Shown here: piece by piece, positions 12,079 to 22,493 of the stretch
Numbering within the stretch: the first letter of the stretch is position 1
How the letters are laid out: every line of letters begins with the position of its first letter
Assembly: GCA_013368375.1 (NCBI GenBank)
Contig: JAACJP010000012.1
Location: 620,001 to 684,000 of the forward strand
Length of the DNA stretch: 64,000 nt
Direction: 5' to 3'
Source of the DNA: Tricholomella constricta
Taxonomy: Eukaryota > Basidiomycota > Agaricomycetes > Agaricales > Lyophyllaceae
The notes under the pieces: generated by a model
What the model was told of the DNA's origin: nothing
The model's input: the letters and a program-made list of their open reading frames with translations, nothing else
The model's database searches: none
Program-made: the position numbers and the translations under genes

Positions 12079-12219
12079 GAAATCTTTCTAAGTCAAAACA
12101 ACCCGTGGGAGAAATCCGACTGTCCTAAAACACGAGATTATGTTCCAGTCCCTATTTTGCGGTAGCGTTGATCGACTGTCATCAACTCTCGCAATTCTTT
12201 AGGGACTGGTACGAGTCTA
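12079..12219 (-). repeat. Right terminal inverted repeat
   Basis: Reverse complement of the left repeat. The inner 78 bases differ at one position (T against G after the CTCGTGTTTTAG stretch). The outer tip carries TAGGGACTGGTACGAGTCTA. Confidence 0.8.
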
Positions 12220-12228
12220 GTTGTTTGT
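12220..12228 (+). repeat. Target-site duplication, right copy
   Basis: GTTGTTTGT, identical to 11177-11185, directly abutting the right inverted repeat. Confidence 0.8.
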
Positions 12229-12730
12229 TTGCGGGGACAACAACTGGTGCCCCAAACACTTCACACACAATCATCATTGTTCTACAACTTTGAGCCAAGA
12301 GTTGCTCTAATGACTCCACGAGCGTTAGATGTGGATGTTGATGTCTACCAAGCACATTATTCTTGGTTTCTCTCCATGTGACATTTTACAAGCGGGCCGC
12401 CGTCGACAGGTCTTCCGACGTTACTCGCAGCACTTCACTTCATTCTTCCGTATGGATGATCACACAGAAATGCCCTACTTAGCTCTCCGCAATGTAGACA
12501 ATTTCGGCCTTCCTAACGCTCCTTGTACTGCCGGCTTCATGCACATGTTGACGACGGTCAACATGTGATGCCATATGCCGGACCGACGCTGCTATTGAGA
12601 CGGATTCGTCTCGCTGATGCCTTCAAGGGGAAAAATCTTGGGATATACTCGGTGGTAACGCCCGTGTAGTCAAAATATAAGCACAACTTAAAGCTCAATC
12701 GCCCTGCCTACTGTTTTCGTGATTGAAAAA
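12229..12730. other. Intergenic region upstream of pectate lyase
   Basis: No convincing gene. An open frame at 12329-12568 has no recognisable product. The right part is the pectate lyase promoter, so the transposon lies about 500 bp upstream of that start codon. Confidence 0.6.
12675..12681 (+). promoter_or_regulatory. TATA-like box of the pectate lyase gene
   Basis: ATATAAG lies 50-56 bp before the start codon at 12731, the usual position for a fungal TATA box on a regulated secreted-enzyme gene. Confidence 0.45.
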
Positions 12731-14469
12731 ATGAGACCCTTCGCACTTGCCACTGTCCTCGCTGCGGCTATCTCTTCTTGCGCTGCCCTTCTCGCTTTCC
12801 CGGGTGCCGAGGGTGAGTATATGTCAGCAAGACAAGATACAGTGGCTAAACCTCTGGGCTGTAGGCTTCGGAGCTCAGTCTACTGGTGGCCGAGGGGGCA
12901 GTGTTTACATTGTCACGAATCTCAATGACTCTGGTGCTGGAAGCTTCCGAGATGCGGTTTCCCAACCTAACCGAGTTCGTCAACAGCTTCCTTTATTGCC
13001 TACCGTCGCTCATCGAGATCCAAAGATTGTCGTATTCGCCGTAGGCGGCCTCATCAATATTTCCAGTAGGATTGTCGTAAGCAGCCGGATCACAATTGCT
13101 GGACAGACCGCACCAGGACAAGGTATCACCGTTTACGGGAACGGTGTATCTTATTCTGGCGCTAGCAACACTATCACGCGTTATATTCGTTACAGAATGG
13201 GAATTTCAGGTATGTCCGCCTGTCTCATCTTTCGAAGACCGCATCACTGATGCCGACGTGATTAGGGGACTCTGGAAAAGATACTATCACCATCGCCAAC
13301 GGAGCGAACATGATTTTTGACCATGTCTCAGTATCGTGGGGCCGTGACGAAACTTTCTCTATTAACGGGGATGTATCGAACATCACCATATCTGATTCTA
13401 TTATCGCGCAAGGCCTTGAGACTCATTCATGTGGCGGGCTTATCCAGACAGACGGGGGAGTCAGTATCATTCGTTCCCTCTATATCGACAACAAGACAAG
13501 GAACCCCAAGGTCAAGGGTGTCAATGAGTTTGTGAATAACGTCGTATGTCGAAGCGTTTCTATGAACGAATCTAAAAATGACATCTCTCTTGCTAGGTCT
13601 ACAACTGGGGGGGAGGTGGAGGATACATCGCCGGTGACTCTGACGGTCCTTCATACGCGAACATTTTGAATAACGTCTTCATAAGGTACGTCAAATCCCA
13701 GATATGCAAATTCTAGCGATGTTGAAATCAAGGCGACAGCGGTCCTTCGACATCCGTTTCTCCTTGTAAAAGACATAACTCTTATGTCCTGTATGCAATT
13801 TTTCTGACCATATAGAACGCAGTCACTCGTGGAAATGCGAACTTCCACACATATGTCTCTAACAATTATTATGACCCCAACCAGGTAAGCTATTTCTCCG
13901 AGAAATAGAACGACGTAACGCTTTATTTCAAGGATGGCGTGCTCGATGGCTGGATCTTGTCGCAATCGACTGCAAATTATTCCCCCGTAGATTTCCAGGC
14001 CACGAAGTATAATTACCCAACGGTGGGCACGCTCCTCAGCCCTCTCGACGCGCTCAACAAAGTGAAAGCTTCTGCGGGAGCGAGTAAATCCCGCGATCGC
14101 GTCGACACGTATCTGATCAACGCTGAGCTTGGATCGCTGGGAAAAGTCGGGGCAACCATCAGCGACCCCACTGCATCGCCCATGAATGGCCCTGGACCGA
14201 TTTCTGGTGGTACTGTAAGCTCCTTTTATTAAAACAAATTTTCAATCAAATCACGAACATATGATGTCTTCAGGCGCCTGTCGACACTGACAAGGATGGC
14301 ATTCCCGACGCGTATGAAACGGCTCACGGAACTGACCCCAAGGTCAATGACTCTGCGAAAATCGCCTCTAATGGCTATGCAAGTACGTCTTTCTCCATTT
14401 ATAGATCGATCAGAGATGCCAAACCTCTCGCCTGCAGATATTGAGAACTACATCAATTCCCTCGTTTAA
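12731..14469 (+). CDS. Secreted pectate lyase-like protein (right-handed beta-helix)
   Basis: Predicted extracellular polysaccharide lyase cleaving pectate by beta-elimination. The start ATG 12731 opens a signal peptide (MRPFALATVLAAAISSCAAL). The mature start FPGAEG is followed, across an intron, by FGAQSTGGRGGSVYIVTNLN and DSGAGSFRDAVS, the typical opening of this pectate-lyase superfamily. Beta-helix segments follow: IVFAVGGLI, ITIAGQTAPGQGITVYG, MIFDHVSVSWGRDETFSI, and VNEFVNNVVYNWGGGGGYI across an intron. The C-terminal exon carries DTDKDGIPDAYETAHGTDP, a thrombospondin-3/dockerin-like calcium-binding loop. It ends NSLV. About six introns. Lyase against a related beta-helix activity cannot be decided from sequence alone. 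Confidence 0.87.
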
Positions 14470-14650
14470 CACCGTTTCATCGAATTGTTTCAATACGCGA
14501 GCTTGCATTGCGATCGATGGAATGACACATAACGGTTTATATATATTTCGAGAAAACAACAACATAGCGACGAGAGCAAGATACAAAACTTGGAACACAA
14601 AACACAAAACAAGTATAAGGGGAAAAAAACGATCGACAAGACTAGTCCTG

Positions 14651-15879
14651 CTAGTCTGTTCCACTCGATTGGCTGAAACCCGCCTCAGGACTACTAGTTC
14701 CTGAATCCCCCCAAGGACTCTCGGGTGTCAGCGCGCTAAACGTAAACATCCTTCGGCCGGGGAAACCGTCTTGTTTCTTCGGTTCGACCTTGCAGCTTGC
14801 GGTCCTTCGCATGTCCTGCACAGGCCTCGAATACGGCCCCTGAACAAATTTCATGGTTGAACAAATATCCAGAAAGTTGAAGAACTTACCAAGGGAGGAA
14901 TCATGGCCAACTTTGTTTTTTTCCTGGGTGGCTCTCTGATATCTAGCGAAGGCATGGACGAAGGCAAGCTAACCACCCGACGGACTGGTGCCCTCTTTGT
15001 AACTGCGGGAGCGCATACAGGCTCAAGCTCGGTTGCAATTCCTTGCGCCTCCAAGAATTCTGAAAATCGGCATGAACAACTTGAAGGGTACTGTAAACGA
15101 CAGAAAATGAAAATGAATCACATACCCCGGGACCTGTACCGAAACACGAAGGATACATATGTGCTCGGCTGCTTCGATCCGGGGACAGTCTTGTCGTGAG
15201 CAATGACCGACCATGTCGACGGATGCTGCTCGTCCGTTCCCTTCTCTTCACCGAACCTAAGATTTTGTCAATTCCTGGAGTTGGAGGAACCAGCATTATC
15301 CGTACCCAACACAAAAGTCTCCTGGCTTCCGTTTACCTAACAAGGTCTTTGGAAGCTCTTGTATTGGATTTGCAGGCCTGGTCTCCACCCGTGCAACCCT
15401 CTTCACACGCAATGTAACCATTCCGATTTCTTTAGGTGGACTTTCCGAGGAGATCTCGCTCGCTTTGCATAGCATGAGTGGCGCATCACGATATCTAAGT
15501 AGAGATAAAGACTCACCTGCCTCGTCAACTTTCTGAAAGACGAACGGCCTTTCCGTGGTAGCCGACGTCCTGACCCCTTGCCTCGAAGCCTCACCATTGC
15601 CAAACAAAAATCGTCCCGGCACGACGAAACCGTCTAAAGTAATAAATGAACAGCTGTCCACTTTGCCTCCATGATCCTTCCAATGTACAGCAAAGTTCTG
15701 AGTGAAAGTGAACAATCGGTATCTGCACAAACCAGATGGTAAGTTGCTCACACCTTGCCCTCCTCGCTCGGAATCCAACATGAGACCCTGTTTTTGCTGG
15801 AGTCGACGGCGACGAGATACTCCGGCAGGGGTTTTCCTTCGACGACAATCCAGGCAGAAAATCCTCGGTGAGTGAGCAT
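14651..15879 (-). CDS. DUF7918-type protein (basidiomycete family, function unknown)
   Basis: The start ATG 15879 gives MLTHRGFSAWIVVEGKPLPE, the usual opening of the DUF7918 domain common in mushroom-forming fungi. FAVHWKDHGG and VDSCSFITLDGFVVPGRFLF follow, then GMVTLRVKRVARVE, which continue the domain. The C-terminal half is Ser/Pro-rich and basic, with a nuclear-localisation-like PPRKKTKL in the exon near 14.9 kb. It ends SGTD. Four or so introns are inferred. The biochemical role is unknown. It converges on pectate lyase with about 180 bp between stops. Confidence 0.75.
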
Positions 15880-16097
15880 GGCGCCTTACACACCTGGCGA
15901 TGGGATGAAGTTTAGTACTTCATTATGGCTTTATCACAAAGGAACGATTATTACCTGGAGAATGCCGAATGTTTGTTGCTCACAGGATAGTAGAGGCCGG
16001 TACAGATTCTTGTGGGTCCCTATGTTCAACTTTTGTGTGATCGGAAGATCGGGCCTGAACCGATCGTGTTCCTTTGTCCCCTGTATCATGTGACGGT

Positions 16098-17551
16098 ATG
16101 GCTTATTTCCGGACTCGCCAAAGCCTTCTTCGGAGCCCATTTACTTCAAGTTTTCAAGCCGCAGGATTCCTTATTCGACGCTCATCGATGGCACCCAAAG
16201 GCCGAACCGTTTCAAAACGCAAAGCGTCCAGCTCAGGCGACGAGGATGACGAGCCAAAGACGAAGACAAAGAGGTCGAAAATCGCGTCGCCTGCGTCGTC
16301 ACCTGGGAACGCACAGCCTACCAACAAAGTGCTGCCAGTCCATATAACTTTCCCTCGTCGGACACCAGGGACGCTCCGGCTAGCGACTTGGAATATCTGT
16401 GGTTTGGCAGCAAGCCAAAAGAAGGTCGGTGGGCATTTTTGACGCGCGTTTATTGCTGACTCTGGGACCTGACAGGGCTTCAAATACTACGTGGAAGCGG
16501 AGGATGCTGATATCTTGGTACTGACTGAAACCAAGGTGCAGTAACCTCGCTATTTGAATGAAAGAGGTCCTGACAAGCGTTCCAGGTCAATGACGAACCT
16601 GTCGATCCTGTGATTAAGGATCGCTACCCCTACCGCTACTGGTCGATTTCCGACAAGAAGACATATTGTGAGGTTGTTCTTTTCGCGTTTACGACACGTT
16701 ATTTACGCGATACCCAGCTGGAACAGCGATTCTATCGAAGCATAAACCATTGAACGTGACGAAGACCCTCCCTGGCCACCCCGACCCATCATTGGTGAAA
16801 GGAAGGATTATAACACTCGAATTTGAGACCTGCTATTTAATTGCTACATATGTCGTCAATGCTGGCACGGGTTTGAAGGTGTGCATATTCTAGGTGCTGG
16901 CATTCTAAGAAATCTGAGCTCGATATCATCAGACTCTCGACGCCAAAAAGGAATGGAACGTCCACTTTGAAGCCTATATCCGGGACCTGGACAAGAAAAA
17001 ACCAGTGATTTGGACTGGTGACTTGAACGTCGCCCCAACAGAATTAGGTAGGCGGTGAAACTATCACTGAACCATTCCCCGTAATGACTATACCGTCGAG
17101 ACCTTTCAAATGCGAAAAGGAATTGGAACAAGACCGCGGGCTATACCGAAGCTGAAACCACAGCTTTCAAACACATATTGAACCCGCCAGCGGACTCGGA
17201 TGCCGGCCGATTCGTCGACGTCTGGCGTCACCTTCATCCAGAAGATCAACATTATACATACTTCTCCTACCGGTTCAACTGTCGGGAGAAGGGCTTAGGG
17301 TGGCGCCTTGACATGTGTAAGTTTTTGATCGTTCCTTCCAGTTCGGTGTTGTAAACAATTTGTTCCCCTCGCCTGCAGTCGTATTGAGCGAGCGGATTGT
17401 GGAACGAACAAGGATGGTGCGCCTACTATCCCTTGCGAATTAGCTGACAACTAGCTGACACAGTGAACAGTGTGAGATCAGAAGTGAGATTTATGGAGCT
17501 TCGGACCATTGTCCAGTGGTCATGGAATTTGAATTCGAGGCTGGCCCGTAG
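16098..17551 (+). CDS. AP endonuclease, ExoIII/APE1 family
   Basis: Base-excision-repair nuclease that cuts DNA 5' to abasic sites. Family motifs are in order: LRLATWNICGL (Asn), VLTETKV (metal-binding Glu), WTGDLNVAPTELD (catalytic Asp/Asn), WRLDMFVLSERI and GASDHCPVVMEF (catalytic Asp-His). The protein ends FEAGP. The first in-frame ATG, 16098, gives a basic, Arg-rich leader (MAYFRTRQSLLRSPFTSSFQ) without acidic residues, typical of mitochondrial presequences. The second ATG at 16188 (MAPKGRTVSKRK) would give a nuclear form with a basic PKTKTKRSK signal. About seven introns. There is no C-terminal zinc finger of the APE2 kind. Confidence 0.9.
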
Positions 17552-17853
17552 CAGTTAGGCGAAGAAACTATTTACGACTGACATGTGGCTCCGAGTCTGT
17601 GAGCCGCGAGTCCCCAAGATCTTGGTGCTGTACGACAGGACTTATGGTCTCGACCAGTCTGTGCCTCAACGCCATGGGGGTATTGCTCAATTATGGGAGC
17701 AGTTGAAAACCTGCATTCAATCCGCCGTACTTCCATTCATAGGCAGGAGACTTTTTTGCAGCGCATTCAAACTGCACCGGAAACATGAAATTCTGGACGA
17801 CCGTTGAAATTTGTTCTGGCCTGCTCTCCATGACAAACAGTCGCTCTCGTTAA
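17552..17853. other. Convergent intergenic region
   Basis: Holds the 3' flanks of the AP endonuclease gene (+) and OTU1 (-). No gene is seen. Confidence 0.6.
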
Positions 17854-19243
17854 TTAGTACTCTCCGAAGCGGACATGGCCTGTCTGTTCTGCGTGTGCGC
17901 GAGCGTCTTTCTCCCCTTTCAAACCCTGGCCGCACACCTACAGAAGAATCAGCACCACCTTCTCCAAGGGAAGACACAGAGCTTATACCTCGCATTTTAG
18001 ATCAAACGTCGCGGTATTCGTGTATGCCTTCTTGCCTCTAAGCACAGCGGCCAATTTCTTGGCTGCGATCATGACAGCGTCCTGGTCATCCGAGGACGTC
18101 TGTGGCATCAACAAGCGGTCAGTACTTATGCTGCAGGTATAATTACTTGACAGCAGAAAACGCACGACAGGAAACATGGCCTGATGCCACTCGCCTGGGG
18201 CCTCTGGCATCGGCGCCAAAGTCGCAGCGTCGTAGTGAATGCCCGAATATACGAGTATGCATCGCATTCCCCCGGCCCCGCCGTCCGGCGGGGCGAATTG
18301 ATCTATCCGGCCCGTCTCGACATCGATACTGGCGATCTCGGTGCGGTAGTGCGCGGCGAGAATGGTGAGCTCGATGGCACCACCCCACGTTGACGGCTTG
18401 AGGATTGTAGCGATATACTTGTCTGGTGGCATCCTGTAAAGATCGTGACGTCATGGTCAGTCTGGGTCTTGTGCGACATGGACGCGCGTACCCAAGGATG
18501 GCTTCGTTGTAGATCTCTGGACTGTTACGGATGCCTTCGGCGACGACTATAGAAGCATGAGCACCAGACATGTGGATACAAGTGAGGTGGAACGCACTCT
18601 TCCGCATCTCAGGAGCTTTGTCGATACTTTGCTCGAACAGCAGTGATACTGCAGAGAAAAGACACGAATTGTCATCCGGAACTATCTGTTAACATTATAC
18701 ATATACATATACCACCTTTAAAACATGGGGACCTGACGTACCCTGTGGATCAGCACGCCACCGTCTGTCTCGACGTAATCGGGGCCATTTGACTGGGCAG
18801 GCGGTGGACGAAACGAAGAGGCTGGTGCAGGCACAGGAACAGGAGCTCGTGTCTCCAAAACTTGTGAAGCTGAGTAGAATGGGTTGGATCCATGATTCAT
18901 GGTTGCGCTTGGTGGCACGGCAGCCGAAGACCCAGCAGCACTATCTGGGAGCTCGCTGACAATGATCTGTTCGCCTGCCTTGAGCCCCAGGCTCTCGATG
19001 GGAAGTTCTGGTATAATGGTAAGTGCATGGGGTGGGTATCCTGCTTTGACTGGGAGCGGAGGATCTGCATGAGAGTCATGTGTGGATGTTCCACTGGGTA
19101 CACGCACGGTTCTGGCGTGAAGGGAGGATTTTGGTGGCCGCGTAGATCTCTTGCTGGAGGTCTTGGACGGTGAATCCGTCGCGGTCGAGGGCGACTTGGA
19201 TGGTCGAGACACCAGCGGGATGGCGCAGACGAATTGCCACCAT
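17854..19243 (-). CDS. OTU1: Ubiquitin thioesterase OTU1 (YOD1 family)
   Basis: Deubiquitinase linked to Cdc48/p97 and ER-associated degradation. The start ATG 19243 gives MVAIRLRHPAGVSTIQVALD, the ubiquitin-regulatory-X-like N-terminus. LPIESLGLKAGEQIIVSELP closes that domain. After a Pro/Ala linker the OTU domain begins with the catalytic box VPDDNSCLFSAVS (Asp, Cys). KYIATILKPSTWGGAIELTI follows, then the His box LVYSGIHYDAATLAP. The last coding intron (about 17.93-17.99 kb) separates DLKCE from VCGQGLKGEKDARAHAEQTG. Splicing across it builds the C-terminal C2H2 zinc finger and the usual ending FGEY. Confidence 0.92.
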
Positions 19244-19289
19244 GATGAGTGCTTGGGAGATCAAATTCGATTAGATCAAATAATCTTAT

Positions 19290-21709
19290 CTACTTCAACA
19301 CTCCCAACTTCCCACTCGCCTTCTCCGCGATCGCCTCATACTTCCGCATCCCCCCATTCAGTAGCTTCAACTGTCCATTGACCACTCGGTATACCAACCC
19401 TGGTTTAGCCTCCCACTCCCTTTTGTCTTCCTCCTCTTTCTCCTCGTCGCTCTCTTCGCCGGTTGACTCGTTGGGTGATTCTCCTTCGACCACACATCTC
19501 ATGAAAAATCTGTCGTGCGTAATGATGAGCAATGCACCCTGGTACTGCTTGAGCGTCTCGACCAGAGCCAGGACAGTGTCAGAGTCCAGATGCGTCGTCA
19601 CTTCGTCCAGCACTAAGAGGTGTGGAGGAGAGTAGACGAGCTTCGCAAGCGCTAGTCGGACCTATGTATGTAGTCACACCGTCAGTCTATGGCTCCATCA
19701 CTCTCGAGAAGACCCACTTTCTGTCCGCCAGACAATGCGGCAACCGGTACATCACTCGCAATCTTACCAGATAGCCCCAAGCCGCCCAAGAGCCCCCTTA
19801 CCTCCTGCTCTGACATTGATCCAGCCGTGACCTGCATCATCTCCCGCAGAGCCGTTAGCTCTCCATCCATCTTTCCTTTCTCCTCCAGTGCCTCCACAGC
19901 ATGCTGCGAGAAGCACGCAATCCTCGCCCTCGTGTGTCGTGTAACTGAACCCTTTGTCGCCTGCAGTCCCCCATTCTCAACACCCACCACCAGCCCCACC
20001 AGCGTCGACTTTCCGCTCCCGTTTAACCCGGCGATCCCCACGCGCTCTCCCGGATGTATCACCAAATCCACATCCGCCAGCGTCGGCGTCTTCGCGCGGG
20101 GGTAGCCGAAGGAGACCTTCTCCAGCGACACCAGCGCGCCTGGGAAGCGCAAGTCCGGCGGCTCCAACGGTATTGATATCTTCACGAGCGGGTCCATCGT
20201 CGGAATCTCGATGGCATCGCGGCGAGAGGTGTGGTACCCCATCAAGTCCCGGTTGAGCTTGAAGCGCCCGCCCTTGAGGCCGACTTCGAGGCCCGTGCGC
20301 TCCTCGATCTTCTTCCGCCGTGATGCGACCTGTTTGAGCTTCTTGTCGTCGCCTGTGCGCTTGGCGGCGGTGAGCGCGGACGCGATGGAGGATTCCATGT
20401 GTTTCGTCTTTTTGTCCTGGGCGGCTTGCATGCGCGTGAGGTACTTGGTCTTGGAGCGCAACTCCTGTTTATAAAGGGAGAGGTTGCCTTTGAAGTGCTC
20501 CAGCGATTGTTCCCGGAGGACAATCAGTTCGTCCGCGACAGCATCGGCAAAGTCACGGTCGTGCGTACTGTTCCGGTGAATTTAGTTTAGCTCAAAGTCT
20601 CTTATGATATTGAAAAAAACGTACATGACCACCACTGTCGTGTCGTCGAGGGACTGTATAAATCGTTGTAGCCAAATGATAGCAGGCAGATCCAAAAAGT
20701 TCGTGCACTCATCCAACAGTAGAATATCGACTTTCTGGAACAATGCGCTTGCTAACGAGCAGCGCGTGCGCCAACCACCAGAAAGCGTCTTATATGGCCT
20801 TGATATGGCCTCGGGGGAGAACCCTAAACCTAGGAGCAGCGTGCGTGCGCGCACCTCGGCACTCGCCGCCTCCATCGTGTCGAGGGACACCTGTATCTCC
20901 GCAAGCGTGTCCACAGCCGCACGTGTATCTTCCTGTATCGACGCCGCGTCGATCTCGCTCGCAGGCTGTTGGAGGAGCAGCGCGGACGCGGCCACGCGTT
21001 CCTCCGAGGCAATTGATACCTTGCGCGCTTTTGCGCCACGCGCTCCGCTCCGCCGGGCTGCGATCTTCGCCATCTCGTCATGCACACGCTTGAGGCGCTC
21101 GTGCTTGAGCTTCCGGATGGCGCGAACGATCGTGAGAGGGTCTTTCGCGTCGTCCAGTGCCTCGGAGAGATCTGCTGCCGCATAAGTACAGTCTTCTTTA
21201 ATTGAGTTGGTGTTGAGTAGAACACACGTTTGGCTTCGACGAGAGCATGTTCGCGGTTCGCGTCGCTCCGCATGACGTGCTCGAGCACAGTCTCGTGCTC
21301 AAAGGTTGGCGCATCAGGGCTTTCGTCGAGGGTGCTGCCAATGTCCGGCATGTTCGTTTGTCCGAGGAGGAGCATATGCAAGCTCCATGGTACGCCAGGA
21401 ATACGGCCTTCGGCCAGCGCACGGAGGAGGGTGGATTTTCCGGTTCCGTTGCGGCCGACAAGGACGTAGTGGCGGTTCTCGCGCAGCGTCAAGGTCGCGT
21501 GGGACAGGAGATCGCGGCCGCCGATAGAGAGGGTAAGGTCTTTAATGTCAATCTGGGTGCGCGGGCGGTTAGCGCAGTGTGTTCTAGACGGGGTGCACTA
21601 CTACCTCCTTAGACGCTGGCGCATCAGTCGCGTCAACATGAAAGCGGCTTTGCTGTGCTGAAACGTTTATGGTTTCGGTGACTTTCTTTTTGTTGTTCGT
21701 GTGTGCCAT
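19290..21709 (-). CDS. ABCF-family twin ATPase (translation/ribosome-associated, soluble)
   Basis: Two ATP-binding cassettes and no membrane helices, as in the GCN20/ARB1/ABC50 group. The start is ATG 21709 (MAHTNNKKKVTETINVS). Cassette 1: LVGRNGTGKSTLLRALA (Walker A), TLSGGWRTRCSLA (signature), ILLLDECTNFLDLPA (Walker B; the usual DEPTN is DECTN here). A helical, basic inter-domain linker follows (YLTRMQAAQDKKTKHMES). Cassette 2: GIAGLNGSGKSTLVGLV, ALSGGQKV, then across an intron LLVLDEVTTHLDSDT and LLIITHDRFFM. An acidic stretch (EESDEEKEEEDKREWE) sits near the C-terminus, which ends SGKLGVLK. Introns are few. The exact orthologue in the family is not resolved by eye. Confidence 0.87.
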
Positions 21710-21897
21710 CGATGTTCAAATACGGAGGAGGGCTGCATTAACGGGGACTAAAGTACCCTACTACCCGAGTCATCATGGAAGTGGCGGGACCGTAACGCGA
21801 ATTTGTGGAGAGCGACGCGATTTATGTCAGTCACATGTTCAACACATTGAGTACATTGATATGTTACACTCAAGATATCTACAGGGGGAGATATGAA

Positions 21898-22307
21898 TTA
21901 CTTCTCGCCCAATCCCACAGCATTCTTCGCCTTGTTGAGAAGAGACTCCTAAAGAAAAGGGTGAGTAAAACGCTCATTAGAGGATATATGATGAACGAAC
22001 ATCACTCTCATTAGTGTTACCGCTGACATTGTCTCCTGCCTTTTGACCAGCAGATTTGTCGCTCTGCAAAAATACCGTTAGGATGAGATGCTGAACGGCT
22101 ATGATACCTTGCTCACCTGAGGCTGGAGGGTCGAGGCAGCAGAATCCATGGTACCCTTGACCTTATCACCGATCTGCTCGGTGGTGGTTTTCTGGGAGTC
22201 GGGCTTGAAAGGAGGTGAGACGATGCTGTGACACTATCTAGTAGATATAGTACCTTCATGGCAGAGCCAGCTTTGTCGGTGAAGGATTGGCGGCCGGTGT
22301 CGGACAT
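21898..22307 (-). CDS. HSP12/Hsp9-like small stress protein
   Basis: Very short, hydrophilic, stress-induced membrane-protecting protein of the fungal Hsp12 family. The start ATG 22307 gives MSDTGRQSFTDKAGSAMK, the family opening. Exon 2 reads PDSQKTTTEQIGDKVKGTMD, exon 3 SDKSAGQKAGDN, exon 4 ESLLNKAKNAVGLGEK. Three introns of about 50-70 bp interrupt a protein of only about 75 residues. Exon junctions are all phase 0; for intron 3 the donor GTCAGC keeps the frame, while a better-looking GTAACA three codons on would not. A TATA box lies about 70 bp upstream, as expected for an inducible gene. Confidence 0.85.
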
Positions 22308-22375
22308 GTTTGCAATATCTGGAAATAAATCAGATATTAAGAGAGCAGGATGCAGAAGAGTGCGCACAGTAGTGA

Positions 22376-22384
22376 TTTATAAAT
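22376..22384 (-). promoter_or_regulatory. TATA box of HSP12-like gene
   Basis: ATTTATAAA on the minus strand, about 70 bp upstream of ATG 22307. Confidence 0.5.
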
Positions 22385-22493
22385 GAGAGGGTTGTTGATA
22401 AAATTGGACGGATTTCATGGGTGTTTTATAGTTGGGAGGGGTGGTGACGTCGGGGTGACGCATGTGGTGGCGTCGTCATCAAGTGACGCGCCG

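Larger units (their letters stand above)
11186..12219. mobile_element. Non-autonomous DNA transposon, Mutator-like (long TIRs, 9 bp TSD)
   Basis: A 1,034 bp element. The left end reads TAGACTCGAACCAGTACCTA and the right end, on the opposite strand, TAGACTCGTACCAGTCCCTA. The terminal inverted repeats span about 141 bp. The inner 78 bp (11250-11327 against 12079-12156) match with one mismatch; the outer 64 bp are more diverged. The nine bases GTTGTTTGT occur directly before (11177-11185) and after (12220-12228), a perfect target-site duplication. Long TIRs with a 9 bp duplication are the known hallmark of Mutator-like elements. No transposase is encoded, so the element would depend on one elsewhere. 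It sits between the 5' ends of the SAM37-like gene (-) and the pectate lyase gene (+). Confidence 0.85.

Noticed and set aside
11250..12156. Smaller element bounded by TAGGGACTGG ends with TA duplication (Tc1/mariner-like)
   Set aside because: A TA duplication here is trivially palindromic; the outer TIR plus perfect 9 bp duplication explains the structure better.
19689..21612. Several long plus-strand frames over the ABCF gene
   Set aside because: Antisense shadows in GC-rich coding sequence; the minus strand encodes the conserved cassettes.
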